Assembly: GCA_027625915.1 (NCBI GenBank)
Contig: JANTQA010000057.1
Location: 2,666,001-2,730,000 of the forward strand
Length of the DNA: 64,000 nt
Direction of reading: 5' to 3'
Source of the DNA: Anaeramoeba flamelloides
Taxonomy: Eukaryota > Metamonada > Anaeramoebidae
Shown here: positions 49,100 to 59,601 of the stretch, piece after piece
Layout: each line of letters opens with the position of its first letter
How positions within the stretch are numbered: position 1 is the stretch's first letter
Notes under the pieces: model-generated
Databases searched by the model: none
The model's input: the letters and a program-made list of their open reading frames with translations, nothing else
What the model was told of the DNA's origin: nothing
Translations under genes and position numbers: made by a program

Positions 49100-52000
49100 T
49101 TAAAATTTCCAACCCTTTTTCTTTTCCTTTTTGTTTATATTTTCTTTATTCTCCGCTTCACTATCATTTTCATCGTTTTCTTCTTCAACATCAGATTTTT
49201 CAACATCAGATAATTCACTTTCTTCCTCTTCGGAACTTGTTGTGAAATGAATGATTTTATTATTATTTTTTGTTAAAGTTTGATATTTGGAGATAATTTT
49301 TAAAAAGGAACTTTTTTTACCTTTTTTCAAAAATTTGGTTTTAAGCAAATCTTTTGTTGTGGGCCTTTTTTCGGGATTTTTTATTAAACATTTATTGACA
49401 AAATTACGATATTCTTTTGATGAACCGCCAGTGGCTACCAAATATGGCGCATCCTTTTTTTCAATGAGATTAATTACGTTTACATTATCTTGGCCATGAT
49501 GTGGCGGCTTCCCAGTAACCATCTGGTAACCTACAATACCAAACGACCAAATGTCAACCTTTTCGTTATAGCTCTTGCCACAAACTATTTCTGGGCTTAA
49601 ATAATGTAGCGTGCCTGCAAAATTGTCTTTATTGTTTTCATCTAAACAAGATTCAATTGAGGTCGAAATTCCAAAATCAACAATAACAACATCTCCTAAT
49701 TCATTAACCATGATATTCTCGGCTATTTAATTTATTAGAATAATAATGAACATAATTTATAATATTATTGTTTTTTTTTATTATTGTTTTTTTTTATTTT
49801 TGATTAGTTTTTATTTTTGTTTTGTTTTGATTATTTTTTGTTTGAGAAAATTTGATGGATATCTTTTCGTAGCAAATTCTGTATTTTAGATTATATATAT
49901 ATATATATATAAGTAGTTAGAAGGCTTTTCTATGTTATTCGTATTAGTAGCTGATGTTATATTATTCTATTTGGAAAAATAAATCCAATTTTACAATGAC
50001 TAAAATCACCTAAGAATTGCTTCGCAAAGAGGCAACACTTTTCAGAGATTTTAGTCATTAACAACCCCTAGGAATCATTCTTATAATTGTATTGATACTA
50101 GAAAAAAATTATTTCAATAGGGGATCAATTTTAACTATTTCAGGTTGATCACATTTTTTTTTAAATGTTTTGAATTAACAAAAAAATTTGGGAGTTGACA
50201 TAACTTGCAAAAAATTGCAAAATGCGAAAATTTGCAAATTTTTATTAATAATATTCAAAAGATTGTGGGTGAATTGAATTGGTATCTTATAGGCTTGTAG
50301 TGTTCCTGTGTATTGCTACACGATAGTTTTAAAATGTTACACAATTAAAAATTGTCATTACAATGTCATTTACTAACATTTTCCAACTATCATGAAGCAA
50401 CGTATTGAAATGCTACAGGCCTATAAGATACCAATTCAATTCACCCACAATCTTTTGAATATTATTAATAAAATTTTGCAAATTTTCGCATGTTATGCTT
50501 ACAGCCAAAAATTTTGATATAAAAATCACGATAAAAAAACTCTTTTCTCGATTTTTTTTTTGAATTGAAAAGAAAAAAAGAAAAGTAAATAATCTGTAAT
50601 TTTTTTCATTTCTTTGAAACTAAAACAAGAGCAACACTTTATATCATAAATGATTATTTACTTCTTTTTTTTTTTTTTGAAATTATGAAATAATTTTAAA
50701 AGGAAATATTAATATTTCTTTATTTTCATTCTATCCTTAAACCAATTGGGTTGATTAGTAATAAATTAGCCTGATTGCAATCAAAAGTATTTTTTTTTTT
50801 TTTTCCTCTATGTTTAAAAGTTGAACAGAAAGAAATAATAGAAAATATTTATCATTTTTTATGGGTATGTCCTTCTTATGAAAAAAATAGATTAATATTT
50901 CATAATAAATTAAAAGAAATAATTCTTAATGAATTGATTTTAAGGGATTAGCGTCACCATAGATTTCTCTATAATCAAAGTATGTTGTAATTGGGTGTAA
51001 ATGATATTAGTGCACTATGGCTCAAATAGCTCTAAAAAATCTATTATAAATCTTATTGCACAATAAATTATTACATTTTTTACTAAGGATCACAATTAAA
51101 AAAGTTTCATTTTGGAAAAATTTTTTTTAATTCCTTTTCCAAATCTAAAAATAGAAATCCAAAATGCAGTATTCTGGTAGTTAATAATTTAGATTTAGAA
51201 CTTCTAAAAGTAACTATTTTTATAATTTTTGAATTTCAAAGATTAACTCAATAATGATCAACATAAAAGCACAAATAATGATTAGTTTTGTTTTACCTTT
51301 GATAAAGATACTTGTCGCATCAATATATTTGCATGATTTGAGAAATAATTTGTCAAAAAAATCTTTTCGTTATTTCTCAAATTTTTAAAAAAAAACGAAT
51401 TTTTTAGTAACTAATCTACATTTCGCCACACATTTAAGAAAGATATTTTGTGACTTTGTAGTCTGAATATTGATAATTCAACCCCCAAATTTATGGCAAA
51501 ATGCAGATTTTATTCTGAAATTGTTGGGTTTTTTACAAATACAAGGATCATTTTTAATTGATGAGATCAACAAATATTACTACTTGACTAATCGAATTTT
51601 TAAAGACATTTGAAACATGTAGCACTAATGTGGTTAAGCCCAATAAGAACATACTTTGTTCATAGGACTCTCCTTGGTAGACGCCTATCCCTTAAACTTT
51701 GATATTTATCAATTATTTTCATTTATTAATAATCGTGAAATCTATGATTTTGCATTAAATTTCTGAAAGGGAATTTAAGTCTACGGGAAACTAGAGTGTA
51801 ATTTACACTTCTTCAATAATAATAAAAAAAAATTATATTGCTTTTTTATATGTGTGGTTAAATATGTTTGTGGTATTCCTGCGGTTGATTATCTTTTCAT
51901 TGAAAGAAGACAAGAATTTGATCAAGAAAAAAGATCGGCTTATATAAATAATAGGTATTTCAAAATAATACAAATATTTATTACTGTTAATTGAAAAATA

Positions 52001-53720
52001 AAATGAACAAAATTTTCATTCATCTTTCCAATGAAAATATTCAAAAGATCGAAACAAAATTTTAACTCGTTCCTTTCTTAAATCTTGTTTATGTTTTGAT
52101 TTTCCTTTTTAGAATTTAATGATTTATGTAAATCTTCTTTTTGTGGTTTTTTTTTTTTTGAAAGTATAGATAAATTGAAAAAAATGTAAAAAACCTCGTC
52201 AGTTCAATTTTCCTTTTTTATAAATCTCAACTTTGTCAATTTTCAAAACATTTTTGAACAAAGAATATTTCAAAGGCCTACGGATTTTTAAAAGTTTCAT
52301 CACATTTAAACAATGAAAATCTCCGTCCAAAGTGAGGTAAAAAAATTTTACAAAATGTCAATACATGAGAAAAGAACCTTAAATATTAAAACATTTTTTT
52401 GAATTTATCATTAAAGAAAAATGGAAATACTGTTTGTTCCAAAATAAAAAGAAACAATATTTTCATTCAGCTTTTGAAAAAAAGATTTGATAGAAATTAT
52501 GTAACATTTCAAATTTTTAATTCTTAAAATCAGCTTTAATTATTAATTTCTCTTTTTAGAATTGGGGAACCTTGATGAATTTATTCTTATTTCTTGGAAT
52601 GTGATTTTTTTGGAAAGCTGAATGAAAATTTTGATTCTTTTTATTTTGCAATTAACAGTATTTGCAATTTATTTTTCGATCACGAGTTTAAAATTGTTTG
52701 TAAAATCACAAAACATTCTGTTGTTTTTTTTTTGAAATTTGAAAAATCATTTTGTTTTTTCTTTTGATTTATAATTCTGTCAAGGTTATAGTGAGGATAA
52801 AAATCACAAAATAAATAAAGTTTAGTGGTTCTGGCAAACAGGAGGTTCTGTCCTGTGACCAGTACTTTGCTTCCATTCAATAAAAAAAATAATTTCGTTT
52901 GATTCATTCGCTTAGAACAATAAATTGGATTTACAGAAATGAATGAAAAGGCCTAGTAATGCCCAATATTACAAAAATATATAATATTTGCTGTTTGTCT
53001 TCGTGTTAAAATTAAATAAAAAAGTAAATAAATTTGATTAATTTCAAACCCAAAGAAAACCATTCAAAAAAAAAAAAAAAACGAAAACTAAACATATTTA
53101 AGAACTTTACAAAACAAAAAAGAGAATGAAAACTTTTTGTTGAGTAAATAATTTGGGCTTTTTTTAAAAAATAAAATTGAAAAAAAAAATTGATCCTTAC
53201 GCTTGATGTCTCGGTGTATTACTTTTTCGTTATGGATATAATCCAAACCCTTTACAATTTCATGAAACAAATACCCCAAAGCTTTAGAATCTTTGAAAGT
53301 TCCTACAGTTTCTCTCTAAGTAATGAATTTATGATAGAAACAACATAATAACAAAAAATATTCGATAATTGAAAAAAAAATTTTTTTTTTTTTTTTGAAA
53401 ACTAAGAAAAAGAGAACCAAAACGAAGAAAAAAAAAACAATTACAATTTCTGTTAAAGTTGCTAACATTAATTCTGTAACAATGTACAACCGGTCCCCAT
53501 CGAGAAACGATTCGATGTATTTCAGGATTTGTGGTGATCGACAAGAAGCAAGAATTGAAATCTCTTTCAGAGTCATTTTCAAATGTTTTCGGTTTTGTTT
53601 GTCAAGCTTTACGATCTTGAGTGCAACTTGCTTGTTTGTTTTTTTGTGTACCGCTCGATATACTTTTGCAAATGAACCAACGCCAATAATTTCTTTGATC
53701 TCATAATTTTCCAAGCCCAT
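49100..53720 (-). CDS. Ser/Thr protein kinase, STE20-like, three exons
   Basis: Exon 1 53720-53445 (ATG, MGLENYEIKEIIGVG), 129-bp intron, exon 2 53315-53201, 3,478-bp intron, exon 3 49722-49100; 337 residues. Junctions are phase 0 and phase 1, and the second recreates HRDIKPENIMVN exactly across AAG C|CC. Kinase elements in order: Gly loop GVGSFAKVY, VALKIV lysine, alphaC Glu in LKEISIL, hinge VTELML, HRDIKPEN catalytic loop, DFGIS, GTLHYLSPE activation-segment end, DIWSFGI, and Arg in NPEKRPTTKDLL. All catalytic residues are present, so it should be active. The sequence is closest in style to STE20/GCK-type kinases, but assignment is tentative. A C-terminal tail of about 70 residues is acidic (EEEESELSDVEKSDVEEEND) then basic (KKEKKKGWKF). 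Substrate and pathway are unknown. Confidence 0.9.
50221..50491. mobile_element. ~270-bp hairpin element, ~125-bp arms
   Basis: The left arm (ATGCGAAAATTTGCAAATTT, TATTAATAATATTCAAAAG, ATTGTGGGTGAATTGAATTG, GTATCTTATAGGC) is repeated inverted at 50405-50491 with very few mismatches, and weaker pairing continues through GATAGTT..AAAATGTTA to a short loop. The outer part of the arms is almost identical, implying recent origin or pairing-driven homogenisation. No protein. Confidence 0.7.
50822..51830 (+). mobile_element. LINE tail split by a TTAA-flanked element
   Basis: 50822-50943 translates as EQKEIIENIYHFLWVCPSYEK then NRLIFHNKLKEIILNELI; 51696-51830 continues with FINNREIYDFALNF-type sequence and the AGAGTGTAATTTACACTTCTTC end plus an A-rich tail. 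The two parts match the continuous copy at 6137-6388, so the 748-bp block between them is a later insertion. 5'-truncated LINE. Confidence 0.6.
50944..51691. mobile_element. 748-bp TTAA-flanked non-autonomous element
   Basis: Ends GGGATTAGCGTCACC and its diverged inverse GGTAGACGCCTATCCC. Pairing continues through ATCAAAGTATGTTGTAATTGG and ATTAGTGC on both sides. TTAA lies at 50940-50943 and 51692-51695, duplicated relative to the uninterrupted LINE copy. piggyBac-type target use; no transposase inside. Confidence 0.65.
51984..52170. mobile_element. Decayed TA-flanked element, left end clear
   Basis: CTGTTAATTGAAAAATAAAA and AACAAAATTTTCATTCATCT at the left, TA before it. The right end is too diverged to place exactly; GAAAGTATAG near 52160 is a guess. 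Same family as 52430-52658. Confidence 0.4.
52430..52658. mobile_element. TA-flanked inverted-repeat element
   Basis: Starts CTGTTTGTTCCAAAATAAAAAG and TTTTCATTCAGCTTTTG; ends TTTGGAAAGCTGAATGAAAA and TATTTTGCAATTAACAG; TA flanks. Close sibling of 33491-33711, including the inner ATGTAACATTTC and AGAATTGGGGA words. Confidence 0.65.
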
Positions 53721-56056
53721 GAGAAAAATGTAAAAGAATTTAAAAAAACAAAACAAGACAAAACAAACAAAAAATAAAAAGTTAAATGGTGGAAAAATAA
53801 TGGATCAGAATTGACTCTCAGCTTTGGGTTTATTATTTTGTCAAGAAGAACTGTAACATTTCTGAGTTTTGAACATTAAAGTTTTTGGTGATCTTTTTTT
53901 AAAAATTTGAAACTACAGTTTAAGGAGATTCAGTAATTTTAGATTTCCCCTTTCTTGTTTGTGCTTTTTTTTCAGGTAATTTACCCTTTTCTTCGAAAAC
54001 TTGAGCAATCTTACCAAAAAAGATACTTTTAATAAAAATAAATCAGAAAAAGAATTTTGTTATGATATGACTTAGAATCCGGGGATAATGTACTCTTTGA
54101 CCAAATCTTAAAATTGATTCATAATCAAAAAATAGCAATATTTAGTAGAGCTAAGTTGTTTGTTTAAATGATTGGTAGGGAAGATCAAGTTAATAGAACC
54201 AGAAAGAAGGTAAAGATAAAAAAAGTTTTCATTGATCAAGTTTACCACCGACTACAAAAATAAAATTTTATTCACCATTTCTCATTATATTTTTTTTTAG
54301 ACTCATATTTCGCTTTAGTACAGAGAGGGTTGCACGCACCCAATGATAAACAAAAACGTGGGTGCTCTCATCTTTCAAGAACTGTAAATGTAACCTAAAA
54401 TTTCATAATCCATTTTTAGAAAAAGAAAAGTCCTCTAATCAACCCGAAATACAGTGATCAAAATAAAGCGTGCACAGCGACTATAATCCATGTTTCAAAA
54501 TATTATCCGTGCTTTTTTTTATTCTTATACCAAGGCAACATCCAATCTACTAACAAATAGTATACCTAAGTTCAAATCAATTTTGAAAGTAAAAGTCTGG
54601 TTATTTTCTGTAAAATTTAAATTATTCATTCAAATAGTTGAAAATTTTCCATAATATTCTCAATTTTTTTGAATTTTTTTGTTTTTTTTATGATTAAAAT
54701 TTTATGAAAAATTAACTCTATTTTTTGAGATAAATTTTGCAATTTGATCCTTCATTTTTAGAATTTCTTTTTAAATAATAGAACTTTAAGAAACCAATAC
54801 CATATTTTTTTAGGGTTTATTATTGGTTTCTTTGATTGGTTAATGTATTGGTCTTCTATAACAAAAAAACACGCTTTTTATTTTGAAACACGCATTATAT
54901 TTTTTTGCATGTTTATTTTGACTACAGTACATAAAGTATTACAATTTCAAGACTCATTATTTCTTCATTGTTATTTAAAAATAACCAATAGATACCTTTT
55001 ACTTCTTGAATTGTTTTATTTATTGCTAAAACAATAGCTATTTTTAGTACATTATCACCGGACTCAAATCACATTTTAAAAATTTTTTTGAAATTTATTT
55101 CGTTAAATTTCAAAAACAAGTCCCATTCCATGCATTCCTCATCAAATTATAAAACTTTTGTTTTAAAACTGATCAGCTTAGATTTTTTTTACGGGAAAAA
55201 AAATTACATACTTCAAAGTTTGAATTTTTGAAAAAAATATGTTTGAAAAACATAAAGCACTTCATTTAAAAATTGAAGGAATGCTTTATTGAACAAAATA
55301 CCCAAAGGAAAAAAAAAATAAAATAGTACTGACATTGTAACGTAAGACATATGAAATTCGATCTTTTGAGAGAATTTTTAAGGACGATTTGAATTTTATG
55401 GTTGGTGAATTTTATTTTTATATTATTGACTTAAAAAAAGACTATTGAGAGTTTAAAGATGGTTGTGTTTAAAATTTAGGTTTTTGTTTCGAAATTAGGT
55501 CGAAATTTGACCAAAACCATTTTCAAAATCGAAATTTTTAATTTACGATTGAAAAGGTTTGATAATCAATATCTCGTTATACTACACTTATCTACCACTT
55601 TATATTATAATATTCTAGAGTTGATGGTAATGGTACAAATCTCTTCAATTATTAAGAAGAAAATAAGAGAAGTTCAGAGGTAAAAAAAACATTATATAAA
55701 TTAAGTTTCTTTTGTTCGAGAATTTTAAAAAAGTTTTTTGGTTTTTTTAATTTTCTTTTAAATTTCAAAATAATCTACAAAATTTGTAATATTTTGTATT
55801 TCATTTGATATAAATTGTTTTTAACTGCCTTTTATCTTGGAAAAATTGGGTTTCAGTTTCCAAGAACTTTAAATTTGGATAATCCTTAATAAAGAGAATA
55901 TTTTTTTAGTATTAAAACTTTTTGAAAGTTGGTTATTTAAATAAAGTGAAGACACAAAATATAAACGTGAGGCCAAGGTTGGAGTTGGAAAAAAAATATA
56001 TAATTATTTTTTTTTAGTATTTTTAATAGGTAATTTTTTTTTTTTTTTTTTTTTTT

Positions 56057-56112
56057 ATTGAACCCCGGCTACCTGAGTGACAGTCAGACATTCTACCTCT
56101 CTACTACCCCAA
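56057..56112 (-). pseudogene. tRNA-Asp(GTC)-like truncated sequence with poly(A)
   Basis: Minus strand: an A-box-like TAGTAGAGAGG, a five-pair anticodon stem TCTGA/TCAGG around loop CTGTCAC (anticodon GTC, Asp), a short variable loop, then CCGGGGTTCAAT, the 5' side and loop of a T-arm. The 3' T-stem and acceptor stem are absent and replaced by about 20 A (T tract at 56036-56056 on the plus strand). This is the expected form of a tRNA-derived SINE or a retrotransposed tRNA fragment, not a working tRNA. A second A-box-like TAGTGTAGAGGTAGAATG occurs at about 56311-56330, minus strand. Confidence 0.5.
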
Positions 56113-57454
56113 ATCAATCCACAATCTGTCTCTTTCATCACTTTTTTTTTCTCCTTCTCTTTTAATAACCTTACTTTAGTCTTCTTAATTCAACCCCCCT
56201 TTTTATTTTATCTCTCCTTTTAGACTTCTTTTTTTAATATATATATTACATCTTTATAGAGAACGGTAATGATATATATATTTTTATATACTCCCCTTCA
56301 TAAATAAACATTCTACCTCTACACTAATAGGAAGACTTTTTAATGGGTAATTCATCTGTATTTTGTTTTTAAAAAAACCAAAAACGATAAATCTTTGATT
56401 TTTAACAATTACTTGTAGCTTAATTTGACAATTTCGGTAATCTTTACACCCCTTAGAGTAATTCATCAATATTCCCATTTTTTTTTACTTTAACATAGAT
56501 ATATTTTAGAATTCATCCCTTTCCCCCTCAGTGTGCTTATCTATCCATACCAATGGAGTAAGAGTTTTTTCTTCTGAATAATGTTGGTGTTGATTTTCAG
56601 TTCATAAATGACTTTTTTTTTACTAAAATTGTCTTGAAATTAGAAAAATTTTGATATTTTTTTTAATTTCTAATTTTCTTATTCCTATATTGGTTCTAAT
56701 TTACACCCAGTATCACTTCTAAGACTGTAACTTTCAACAAAATTTAAAGAAATAAAACAATCTCAAATTAATGCACATTATTTTTAATTTTTTTTTAGTT
56801 CAAATTATTTTATAAGAATTCCAATTATATTTATTAATTTCGAATTTTTTTATACCTAAATTATTTTATGAAAGTTTGTAAATTAAAAATATAATTGAAC
56901 ATAAAAAAAATAAAAAACTCTATTCCAAATAATTTGTTATAATTTTTCTACAATAAGTCAAATTTCAAAATTAGGGGCACACTTTATTATAATTATTATT
57001 TTCTTTTTTCATTTGTCTTTGAAAAAATTAAATCATTGTAGTATATTTTTATTTATTAATCTATATTTTTAATTATCTCTAAAAATTTTAGTAAATTACA
57101 TTATTATCCAAAAAAAAAAAAAAACAATTTAACAAATTTTTTGATGCTGGAAAATCTCCCTCTATTTTTGAAATTAATCTAATATTGACGTAAAAAAGCT
57201 AAATATCCTAAATTATTTTTTTATGAGTAGATGGTGAAAAATTTGAAAAATTATTTTCAATTGTTTTCAAAAATATAAATTAATATGTAACCCAAAATAA
57301 ATAAACTATTTTTTTTTTACTGAATAATTAATTTTTGATATTTTTTGTTATTAAATAAATTTTTAAAAGTTAAATATGTTACAAACAAATTAAAAAATCC
57401 ACAATTTGATATTATATGGTATTTTTACTAAGTTTTAAATATCAATTCGAATTC

Positions 57455-57990
57455 AAAATTTTTCTACCAAAATTCGATTTGTGAAAAAAAAATCTTATTT
57501 AATCAATTCTTGTTGAAATACCAAATTAGAACCTTTAATTAAGTGAAATGTTAATCAATTATTTCTAAATTACAATACTCACAATCCAAAAAAAATAAAT
57601 TATTATTATTATTAAAAAATAAAGAGGGTTTTGACAATTTAGAAGAGACCACAAGATGAAACTGTATTGTAAATTTTTTTAAAATTATATAAAAAATTAA
57701 TCATTGATAAAATTTTTGATATACACCAATCAATTTTATTTGTTTTCCTAATCAAGAAGAACTTAAATTAAATTAAAACCATATCATTCAAAAAAAAACA
57801 AATTAAAGATCCAAATTACTAATCGAATACAACATTTTAAGTAATTGAGGAGGATAAAATAAAAACAAAAAAAAAACTAAAAAAAAAAGGATTTTCATAT
57901 TTTTCAATAATCAAAATTATTTACAATTTATATCCAATTAAATTATTGTAATTCTTTGAAATATTTTAATTGTGTTGTAAATTTAATTTT
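57455..57990. repeat. Dispersed repeat D, copy 1
   Basis: Collinear with 62198-62720: shared words AAAAAAAAATCTTATTTAAT, CAATTCT, ATACC/ATCGAATTAGAA, TTACAATNCCCACAA, and TCAAAATTATTTNCAATTT. Both copies run in the same orientation. No coding content. Confidence 0.4.
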
Positions 57991-59601
57991 TTAATTCAGT
58001 TAGTATGATATATCTCTTTATAGATAGAGATAATGTTTTTATAAAAAAAAATTATGTTATAATTGAAAAAAATATTGAACTTTGATTACTATTCCTTTGA
58101 ACCCAACTCTTTATTAACTATTTGAGTTTTGATAATGCTCCATAACTTGCAATCATGAATAAGAAAAAAATTAAAAATATTTTAACGTTTTTTTATTTTT
58201 TATTCTACTAAAAATGAATATAATTGAAAGATCATTCCATAAGGCTTTTTTTTTTTTTTTTTTTTTTTGAGAATCAAAAAAATAATTAAAAATATTTTAT
58301 AGTGTTCAAAAAAAAAAACAAAAATTTGATAATAACTCTTCGAAAAAAAAATACAACTCCCTTTTTTCTATTCCAATCTGAACAAGTATCAACAAAACAA
58401 AGAAAATAGAAAATATAAAATTTAAATTAAACCATTGTTTCCATTACATTCAAAACAAAATAACTTTTTTATTTTTAAATATATACAATTAAAAAAGATA
58501 AAAGCTAATTACCACAAACATTCAATTTATAATTTTTTGAAAAAAAGATATCTATTTGTAATTTTTCCAACTTAATTGTAAAAAAATATTCTCAAAAAGT
58601 AAAATTTCATTAATGAAAATTAGTACTGATTCCCTAATGTCTATTAAAGAATTTAATTTTTTGAAATAAAATACCACGCAAAAAATCCATTTAATAACTA
58701 CTGTTTTCAGTCTTATATCTTAACAAAAAAAACATTTTACCCTTTATAATTTGATATTGACAAGATTTATTTTTCAAAAAAAATCCTAAACAAAATACTT
58801 TTCTTATTCCATCTAAAAATTATTAATACTTTTATATTTTTTCTTTTTTTTAAAATACTTCTATTTTGGATAAATTTCTTATGATCAAAAAGTTGAGTTT
58901 CAAAACTTTTTTAACCTTGTTAACTTCAAATTCCTATAAAAAACTCTTAATTCGATTCCAAAGTAATCATGTTTTTTTTAATGTTTATAAAATAAATTAA
59001 AAAAATTTTGAGTTTTTTTCTTTGATAAATGTTATTTTTTTAGTTTATTAGTCAACAATTCCCATCCATTTTTTAATCTTCACATAAAATTTAAGATTAT
59101 TTTTGTTGTCGATAACTTGAAATTAGAAAAAAACATCTCGGAATTGTCGCGAAGGGTTGAAATATAAAAAGAAAAAATTAAAAAGTAATTTATAAAAAGT
59201 AATTCAAAAAATTTACTTTTGAAAATGAGAATTAAAATAATTAGTACACACACATCCCCGTCCCCACATCTCGTTCTTTATTTCTCTCTTCTTTATATAC
59301 ACATATATAATATTATTTATAAATATTAACATGTATGGATCTGTATATACTCATCTACACAGATATAATTTAATTTAAAAATTATAATACGACTTTTAAT
59401 TAAATAAAATTTTATGTGAGAACAAGAATTTTTCTTTAATATTGAAAATTGTAAATAATAAATTAAATAAGGATAACTAAAATTTTTATTTTTTTTTTAA
59501 TTTTGTAATATTGTAAAAGAACAAAAAATGTTTTTTTTTATTGCGATGGATCTTATTATTCTGGAAATAATGATTATCAAGATTGATGTCTTGATTGTAA
59601 T

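Larger units (their letters stand above)
49723..53200 (-). other. 3.5-kb kinase intron packed with transposable elements
   Basis: Donor GTAAGG (53200-53195) and acceptor AAATAG (49728-49723). It contains, from left to right, a 270-bp hairpin (50221-50491), a LINE tail split by a TTAA-flanked element (50822-51830), a partial TA-flanked element (from 51984), foldback-like sequence (about 52210-52410) and a full TA-flanked element (52430-52658). The open frame on the minus strand at 52680-52907 is not needed for the kinase and is not an exon. Confidence 0.8.
53721..59601. other. Gene-poor stretch between kinase and PARN-like gene
   Basis: About 5.9 kb with no supported protein gene. It holds a small hairpin near 54336-54366 (GCACCCA..TGGGTGC), a tRNA-Asp-like sequence with poly(A) at 56036-56112, a decayed half of the 21556-21752 MITE at about 56705-56780, and a dispersed repeat at 57455-57990. 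Kinase promoter sequence should lie at the left edge but no element is recognisable. Confidence 0.4.

Noticed and set aside
52680-52907. 75-residue open frame inside the kinase intron, minus strand
   Set aside because: Exons 2 and 3 join exactly at HRDIK|PEN, so no extra exon is needed, and the translation has no kinase similarity.
54300-54500. GCACCCA..TGGGTGC hairpin and a Tc1-like end ACAGTGATCAAAATAAAGCG
   Set aside because: No matching inverted partner for the second motif, and the hairpin stem is only about seven pairs; too little to call an element.
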